From positions 35,068,914-35,132,913 of the forward strand of contig OY747711.1 in NCBI GenBank assembly GCA_963556495.2: DNA of 64,000 nucleotides, read 5' to 3'. Of the stretch, positions 57,314 through 64,000 are shown one piece after another. A program made the translations under genes and the position numbers. The DNA comes from Valencia hispanica (taxonomy: Eukaryota; Chordata; Actinopteri; Cyprinodontiformes; Valenciidae). Numbering within the stretch: position 1 is the stretch's first letter; each line of letters starts with the position of its first letter. The notes under the pieces were generated by a model. It made no database searches, was not told where the DNA came from, and was given only the letters and a program-made list of their open reading frames with translations.

Positions 57314-57507
57314 GTTGATAAGTCCATAGAAAAGTAATCCAAGAAGAGATCCGGTCCAATACAGTAACTCCAGGGGCTGGGAAAATAAAGTAACTAAGAA
57401 AAGGTTAAGAAAGAAAACAAGAAAAGCAAACAGAAAAGAAAATAAGTGAACGGATCTGGAGAGAGACAGAGAGCAGCTGCTCCTCCTTCAGCAGACTATG
57501 TTAATGT

Positions 57508-58010
57508 ATAGTCACTTGTAAACGTATCCATTTATTCTATTTAGCTGTATCAGATTAAAGGCACCTTAATACGAATGCATGACACCCCTTTTCAGATTAG
57601 CATTTGCAAGAAATTTTTAAAATTATTTATAATTTTTCCCTAGCTTAAGAATTATTTGACATTCCATCTTAATGGATCGATGAAAATCTCAATACAACAA
57701 AGTTTGTACATTGTTGAAAGAGGCTAGTCAAAACAAGAACCACAGGACTACACTCATGTGTCCAGACATAGAAGATGTTAGCTTTTGAAGTTGTGTGGAT
57801 GGAAACTGGTTTCACTTACTCCACAGTTTGATAACTTAAAGTGCCTCAGGTATAGCATCAAAATCAAAAGCAGGATATAAAAAACTTGAGTAAGTTTGCT
57901 CCTTAACTGCTTAAATTTCTTATTGCAGCCTTTTTTTTTCCAATTCCTTGCCTCAACATTAAAGATAATGCTTTTTTTCTTTATATATGTGTGTGCGTGC
58001 GTGTGTGTAT
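57508..58010. other. Unassigned AT-rich DNA ending in a TG-rich simple repeat
   Basis: A TG-type simple repeat at about 57988-58017. Otherwise nothing recognised. Confidence 0.5.
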
Positions 58011-58018
58011 GTTTGTGT

Positions 58019-58973
58019 AGTCGAGTAGTAAAAAAAGTTCAGGGGGGGTGGTCATTTTTTTCACCAATTAAAAAAATCTAGATTTTAATTTTTAAAAAGG
58101 TGATATTTATAGAGTATTTTGTATCGCCGAATTGGCCGGAGTGTTAGGGGACTACAACTGAATAGCCTGCATTAGAATTTAACAAGATCGGGTGAAATGG
58201 AGGGTTTATATATCTCTGAAGCAAAGCCGATATCAGCACCTTGCAAAGAAGCCTTAGTAAATAATTGCAGTGCAGAAGAAGTTTTTTCGTGCAAACTAGG
58301 CCTATAAAAAACAAAGTATTGGATTAATTTAACATGAAAGACCAAACAAAATGAGTCATTTCTATTTTATTCATTACAACCCTCACATAATCCACATGCT
58401 CATAGCAGTTTCCAAACACTAATCATGTTTTTTTCGACAGTTTTTCTTGCTCTTGTTCACATTCGTTCGGATTATGGCTATATCACTGCTGTATCACTCC
58501 TTTCTCACAACGGTGAAAACAAACTAGTCCCGAATTATAGCGTCGATCATAAAAAAACTGCGCTATTACAGAAGGAGAACTTTTACTTTTGAACTCAGTG
58601 CGAACAAATACATTTTATGAAGTAAACAGTTTTTGTAGATGCCAGAGGTCGGAATGAGATTAAACAAAAACTGGGATCACCTGGTCTACTCTCAGGCAAA
58701 AACAATGTTGCATCATTGCGTTCCGTGCCCCTGTCCCCCTGATTTTATTAGACTGTTTATTTTCGCTCAACATGCGGAGACCTAACATTTTCTGATGATG
58801 AAATTATTTCATATAGGCTAAGCCTATTTATGATTTGTATTTCCATGCAATATTTACTGTAAAATGGAAGGGATGGAGATGGAGGATGGGACCTTTACTG
58901 GTGGGACGTTATATGTCGGATTTCTTTCTAAGGGGAGTGGCGTCCCCCTCCGCTCCCCCTCAACTCGACTACT
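58019..58973. mobile_element. DNA element with AGTCGAG ends and 8-bp target duplication
   Basis: The left end AGTCGAGTAGTAAAAAAAG...GGGGGG and the right end, read inward, AGTAGTCGAGTTGAGGGGGA are inverted repeats with a G-run subterminal part. GTTTGTGT flanks both sides (58011-58018 and 58974-58981), an 8-bp duplication as in hAT elements. The interior is AT-rich and non-coding. The left duplication lies in TG-rich sequence, which weakens it slightly. Confidence 0.6.
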
Positions 58974-58981
58974 GTTTGTGT

Positions 58982-60865
58982 GTCCCTGTCATTTTTCAAA
59001 CTGTGACACTGACTTTGACAAAACAACTACGGGACACAAAATGTTACTGACAGCTTAGTGTCATGAGACATATGGTTTTGCCATAAGAAAGCTGTGGATG
59101 AAATGTGTGCAACACTTGGATGCATGTGCTGGACGTGTGTGTGCGCATGTCAACATCAATAAATTTCCTGAGCAGAAAAAGCCAACATGGCTATCTCTAT
59201 CATATCCCATTATAGCATCTCAACTAGGCTGCTTTTAAAAACGTTATCCACAAAAAATGGTGACAATAAGATTGAAGAAGCCCTGAGATGAAAAAACAAT
59301 TCATCACAAGGGCAAATGTTTATTGCACGTCATGCTCAAGTGTCTTGAAGTTCTGATTTTAATGAGGAACTCATGGGCTTCAATTTTGACATGTGAATCC
59401 ATTTTCTGACCTCACCTGGCACACAATACACCAGGGAACACATGTTATGAAAGCTCTTTTGAGCTCCACTTGCCAGTCATACAACAGATATTATTTTTAC
59501 TGTTTCAGATTCATTATCCCATAGAGAGACGTTTAAAAAGAAAGATCACAAAAAACAACACAATATCAGATTTGTTGAACTGTATCCTGTGACTGGCCAA
59601 CCACATAAAAAAGCACCTTTTACACCTCTGTTTTGCTCTGTTGCAAAGTCCTTGAAAGAGTGTCCAAAACAATCCAATATATTTACTATGGCAAATAATT
59701 TTATGGCCTCCTTCCTTTTGAAATAAGATTTTGAAAAAACCTGTTTGAGATGACAGAGATTGCCAATAAAGCGACAGGGTCAGGCATTTGCAGCAGCAGT
59801 AAAAATCTAAAAGAGGAAAACAGGAAAATTCAACCAATTGTACAACAAATGAAGGTCATTCCATGTATCTTTAAAATTAGTTGCTAACTCACAAAGAAGA
59901 TTGCTCACACTGGAGGACATGTTTACTCGCATGTTTAATGCCTCCTTCATTTAAAATGGAAAACCGGGGGGGGCGGGGGGGCTAAATAAAACCTATAGGA
60001 GATTAAAATCTGAATTTTGTGACAAAGTTGGATAATCACCCCCTTCACTTTATAGACAGGAAGTGTTGTGAAGATTGGTTTGTTTATATAAATAATACAG
60101 CACTTTACAAAATCATTCATTTCCTTTAAAGCTTTTAACATAACCACGAATCCCAATGTATTTTATTGCAAATATGGGACAGACATAAAAAAAGTAGAGC
60201 ATATTTAAGATATGAACATTTATCCTGCAACTTCAAACCCACCAAGATGAATTAGTCTACCTGAATCGAGAGGCTGAGATAGAAAACATGCTATAAGACA
60301 ACAAGTTTTCAAACATGTATGGGACAAAAGGTAGAAGAGTGTGTTCTGGTGAGGTGAGTTTAAAGTTTTATGTAAAACGCTGCTTGTGGAACACCTTAAT
60401 CCAGTCGAGAGTGGCAATAATTAAACTAATGTTAACTGATACTCTCAGTCGAGTTTGAGCAAAAATGCAAAAAAACAAAAAAAAAAGTCAAAAGTTTCCG
60501 TCCTAAATTATGCAAAGTGGACAGAATCCTACCGACAAGACAGCAGTAGAAGGTGGTTTTACAAAGTTTTGACTCAGGTGTACAGGATGTAAATGCAGAC
60601 TGAAACTTTTCAGATTTTTCGTTGAAACGTATTTTTTGAAAACTGTATAATTTCCTTTAACTTGATAGCTATGTTACTTTGTTATGGTTCATCACGAAAA
60701 AATCTAGTAAAAACAACTAAGTTTGTAGATGTAATGTGACAAAATATAAAGAAAAGTTTTAAACAAAGTTTAAAGCTGCACTGACACACATTGTTATTAT
60801 TGGAAATCTCAAAACTCAAACTCAAAAATCATCATGAGCATTTAACAATACGCATCTTTCTTTCT
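58982..60865. other. 1.9 kb without recognised features
   Basis: AT-rich DNA with a G-run near 59967-59983. Chance frames only. Confidence 0.45.
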
Positions 60866-61889
60866 TTGTTCACAAATGGTTTACATCCTATCTCACAGAC
60901 AGGACTTTTATGGTAAGTTCAGATACCTGCTCTTCTAGGGTACACAGGATTACATGTGGTGTGCCCCAGGGTTCAATTTTAGGCCCAGTGCTTTTTAACC
61001 TTTATATGCTCCCTCTTGGCAGCGTGATCAGGAGACATGGAGTTAACTTTCACAGTTATGCTGATGATACACAGTTATACATCTCCATGTCTCCCGATGA
61101 CACACGGCCAATGGATGCACTTTTTAACTGCATTTTAGACATTAAATCCTGGATGGCAGAAAACTTTCTCCAGCTCAACCAGGACAAAACTGAAGTTTTA
61201 GTCATCGGTCCTGAGGCTCAGAGAGAGAAACTTTTACCAAAACTACAATCACTGTCTTTAAATCCCTCTTTACAAGTGAAGAACCTGGGCATGACTTTTG
61301 ACTCTGAGCTGACTTTTATTCCTCACATAAAAAATATCACTAAAATAGGTTTTTATCAACTAAAGAACATCGCCAGAGTCCGCCTTATTCTCTCTCGGGC
61401 CAATACGGAGACACTGATGCATGCTTTTATCTCCAGTAGAATTTATTACTTTAATGCCCTGCTTTCTGGTCTTCCCAAAAGAGTATATCAGGTTTACAAC
61501 TACTACAAAATTCAGCAGCACGTATCCTGACGAAGACCAGGAGGCGGGAGCACATTACACCGGTCTTAAAATAATTGCATTGGCTCCCCGTACATTTCAG
61601 GATCGACTTTAAGGTTCTTTTAATGGTTTTTAAGTGTCTTAATGGTCTTGGGCCTTCTTATCTCTCTGAACTGCTTTTGCCATATAAACCTTCGCGGTCT
61701 CTGCGCTCCTCTGGCAGCCGTCTCCTTGTCACCCCAAAAGTCAGGACACACACGCATGCCGAGGCGTCTTTCCAGTTTTATGGCCCTCACCTCTGGAACA
61801 GGCTGCCAGAGGACCTCAGGGCTGCAGAGAACGTTCATGTTTTTAAGAGCAGGCTCAAGACTCACCTTTTTAGCTTAGCTTTTAACTGA
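60866..61889 (+). pseudogene. L2 copy 3 ORF2 C-terminal half, one frameshift
   Basis: The open frame to 61530 includes [32 protein letters not shown], and ENFLQLNQDKTEVLVIG. A frameshift near 61480-61500 (after LLSGLPK) moves the reading to the frame ending at 61889, which holds LHWLPVHFRIDFKVLLMVFK, WNRLPEDLRAA and [13 protein letters not shown]. Endonuclease and fingers are absent because of truncation. Confidence 0.85.
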
Positions 61890-62440
61890 TTATTATTTAT
61901 CACTGTTTGTTTAATTGCTCTGGATGTTTTATATGATTATATTTTTATCAGTTTTACTATTTAATCTTAGCACATTAATTTACCGTTTCTTTTTATACTT
62001 TAATTTATCTTAATCCCCGTTCCAGTGTTTCCTCTGTGGGAGCCCTCTGCCCCGGGAGCGGTGGTCGGCTGTAGCTGCCTGGGTGCTCTCCAGGTGGAGG
62101 TGGGGGTCTTGGCCTTGCCTCCACTGGTTGCCCTGTGTCGGTGCCTCGGCTGCTGATGTATCTACTGCTGCTGGGGCAGATGGCTCATCTGATGGCGTTT
62201 CCTTGCATGGTTCATCTACACTTGGCCCAATGTCCTTTTTAACTTTTTCTTTTAACTGTGTGTGTGCATGGGAGATGGGTTGGGGGGAGGGGAGTATAAC
62301 TGTGACCATGCTTTTAAATCTGTGGGGGAGGGAAGGGAAGGTGGTTTTATGTGGGGTCATTTTAATCTGTAAAGCACTTTGTGATGCAACTTCTTGTATG
62401 AAAAGCGCTTTATAAATAAAGTTTGATTTGATTTGATTTT
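60866..62440 (+). mobile_element. 5'-truncated L2-type LINE (copy 3)
   Basis: It starts abruptly inside the RT domain (KWFTSYLTDRTF-like at about 60866). It then carries the rest of ORF2, a GC-rich 3' untranslated region (62020-62390) shared with 41030-41320, and the end AAATAAAGTTTGATTTGATT. It is the same family as copy 1 and differs in its 3' end from the complete L2 at 52795-57497. No target duplication was resolved. Confidence 0.85.
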
Positions 62441-62655
62441 GCCTGTTAAAGCCAACCCTGGCCACTGACACATTAAAGCTTTAACATGATCAAGTTCACT
62501 AACCTTGGGTACTGAATTATTAAATCAGTTTTCACTTTCTCATTCATGTACATTTGAATGTGTTCAAACAAACTACTAAGTCTAGCAAGCTGCTGTTTTT
62601 TACATGACGAACTTGAAGCAAGTACAGCTCACCCCGAGATTTAAGTTTTTACAAC
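62441..62655. other. Short unassigned stretch before the exon candidate
   Basis: Contains the exon's downstream (minus-strand) intron start GT at 62655-62654. Nothing else recognised. Confidence 0.4.
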
Positions 62656-62760
62656 CTGTTTTTTACATGCAGCATATACAGCAAAGATAAGCAGAGAAGC
62701 TGCCGCTGCATCCACTTCCAACTCTTGTGTCAGATCAACATACTGATAAATATACCCAAA
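62656..62760 (-). CDS. Candidate 35-codon internal exon of an unidentified host gene
   Basis: Read on the minus strand, a textbook acceptor (TTGTATTTCCTTTCAG) precedes exactly 105 open bases, ended by CAG/GTTGTA, a usable donor. The segment is phase 0 on both sides. It begins FGYIYQ, continues YVDLTQELEVDAAAASLL and ends IFAVYAACKKQ. The second half (ASLLIFAVYAAC) is hydrophobic and alpha-helical in character, either a buried helix or part of a membrane segment. No transposon family known to me fits, and the sequence around it is ordinary AT-rich DNA. I do not recognise the gene. A second exon candidate on the same strand is at 7715-7768. Confidence 0.5.
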
Positions 62761-63699
62761 CTGAAAGGAAATACAAGAACAGATGTATTTAATTTACATA
62801 ACCTGGTTACATTACTTGATTTGGTCAGCTAATGTCTTTAAACAGATTCCAATTTTTTAATTTTTAAAGAGGATCATTATGGTGTCCTAATCCTCTTGTC
62901 ATCATAATTATAAAAAAAGGCAATCTAGATTTATATTCTATTTTTTTGGCAGTATAATTATTTAAGAATCTGAAATGAGTTAAAAGTGGCACTAATTATA
63001 AACACAATGTAAATTAACTTATTTTCAGTGAAATTTCATTTTAATCTTCTTAGGCATTAAAATGTATAAATAGGAGCAGCTTTTTTTTAAATGCACTGCA
63101 GATATTTTTTTTAAATTAAATATTAGAAATCTTTGTGCATTATAGCAAGAGGTAAGACAGTAAGATGGAATTTCCTCCTTTGCCAACAGTAGACGAAAAC
63201 ATCAACTCACTTTACTACTACTTGAATACAGGGTACTGTGGTAAATGTGTGGAGATTAACATATTGCACCACTGCATTTGCATAGAAACAATATGAAACC
63301 ACAAGCAATGGTTTATAGTTTTACTATAGGTATATACCACTGCCTCTGCCTCTTCAGATTCATATTCTGCATCTTAGATGACAAATTTACCCTCACAAAC
63401 TCCACATTTTAATAGTTGCAGTCAGAATTATTGCAATAATTTTATTATTTTATGCCCACATATAAACAGCTTTACAGAGAAAGCCAAACAAAGCATTATG
63501 CAACATAACACAGTTGAGCTTTTTATTACTTGACAGTCCAATAGCAATCTGTCATGGTGTGTCCATTAAGCTATTTCCTCCTCAGACTGATTTCTGTTTT
63601 GTTAGCACTTTATCAAAATAAACCACATCCTTTGAGGATATCTTATTTGGTCACTGGTGTTCAGCTGTCTAGGAAACTATGGTTCCAAGGAGGTATCCA
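62761..63699. other. Unassigned AT-rich DNA
   Basis: Starts with the acceptor side of the exon candidate (AG at 62762-62761 on the minus strand). Nothing else recognised. Confidence 0.4.
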
Positions 63700-64000
63700 C
63701 AAAGGTGTCACGTGCCGCTAGGCAAAGCAGGCAACTGCTTAGGGCCCCTAGAGGTCGGACAAACTTTGCACCATTTCAGAACCTAAACAGTGGTGAGACA
63801 GTGAAAAGTCTGCATTGACACAGTGGGGCCCCTCTCTTTCCTTCTCTCTCTCACTGTATGTGCCAACATGCAGCGTAAAGTAAATAAACATGAGCACAAG
63901 TTAAGCTTCGTCATAATACGCATTTATCTCTCTGGAAGTGAAAAAACATAGGAAAAAAATAAGAAGAACCGAACAGAAAACAAAACAAGACACTAGTGAG
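63700..64000. repeat. Fragment of a common fish repeat, incomplete
   Basis: GCTAGGCAAAGCAGGCAACTGCTTAGGGCCCCTAG at about 63718-63752 (core CAGGCAACTGCTTAGGGCC) is a motif I associate with dispersed fish DNA repeats, followed by GGGGCCCCTC at 63823 and a TC-rich tract. No ends resolved before the window edge. Confidence 0.35.

Larger units (their letters stand above)
52795..57497 (-). mobile_element. Complete L2-type LINE (4.7 kb) with 10-bp target duplication
   Basis: ATGTTAATGT occurs at 52785-52794 and 57498-57507, fixing the element exactly. On the minus strand it has a 5' untranslated start (AGTCTGCTGAAGGAGGAGCA), ORF1 (57313-56003), ORF2 (55999-53000), then a short 3' region with TTTGTATAG...CAAAATAAAATTGCC-type end and TTGCC repeats. 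Full length, a short interval between the ORFs and a perfect duplication indicate a recent insertion. Only two frameshifts in ORF2 prevent coding. Confidence 0.9.

Noticed and set aside
1..64000. A CRISPR array, operon or prokaryotic island
   Set aside because: No spaced direct repeats, bacterial gene clusters or ribosome-binding patterns exist; everything points to vertebrate nuclear DNA.

Overview
This window reads as nuclear DNA from a teleost fish, probably a percomorph-type ray-finned fish (inference). The evidence is AT-rich sequence with no compact gene arrangement, many short tandem repeats, and the transposon mix: Rex1-type and L2-type LINEs, Tc1-like elements, hAT, Kolobok-like and Harbinger-like DNA transposons, tRNA-derived SINEs and solo LTRs. 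No complete host gene is visible.

The best hints of a host gene are two splice-bounded, phase-0 open segments on the minus strand, at 62656-62760 (35 codons) and 7715-7768 (18 codons). If they belong to one gene, most of the window is intron of a very large gene. I could not name that gene.

Layout. 1-12.3 kb: mostly unassigned AT-rich DNA with a solo LTR (4.1-4.6 kb), a 68-bp retro-insertion with a 13-bp target duplication (5.8 kb), a Tc1 relic split by an L2 fragment (5.9-6.9 kb), the small exon candidate (7.7 kb) and a Harbinger-like element (8.0-8.8 kb). 12.4-13.7 kb: a GC-richer promoter-like or LTR-like block. 14.0-17.2 kb: a nearly full-length Rex1-type LINE on the minus strand. 17.4-22.7 kb: hAT MITEs, a LINE 3' end and a long TATG microsatellite. 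22.7-26.5 kb: two TTAA-flanked Kolobok-like elements side by side; the larger carries a THAP-domain ORF and a convergent first exon. 27-28.4 kb: a Harbinger-like MITE, a tRNA SINE and a retroposon relic. 30.8-32 kb: an unidentified element built on the octamer GTGCTACC. 32-33.8 kb: a Tc1 relic interrupted by a Harbinger-like MITE and an L2 3' end. 35.2-43.9 kb: a deep nest in which a hAT shell contains an L2 LINE (itself interrupted by DNA elements and a retroposon fragment), a solo LTR and a MITE. 44-52.8 kb: Tc1, SINE and Rex1 fragments plus a purine-rich tract. 52.8-57.5 kb: a complete L2 LINE with a 10-bp target duplication and almost intact ORFs. 58.0-59.0 kb: a DNA element with an 8-bp target duplication. 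60.9-62.4 kb: a 5'-truncated L2 copy.

The coding capacity here serves the mobile elements: endonuclease/reverse transcriptase for retrotransposition, an ORF1 with an esterase-like fold, transposase relics, and the THAP protein. All are broken to some degree; the L2 at 52.8-57.5 kb is the least damaged. Family names were assigned by recognising motifs without a database search. Boundaries are firm only where target-site duplications are quoted.
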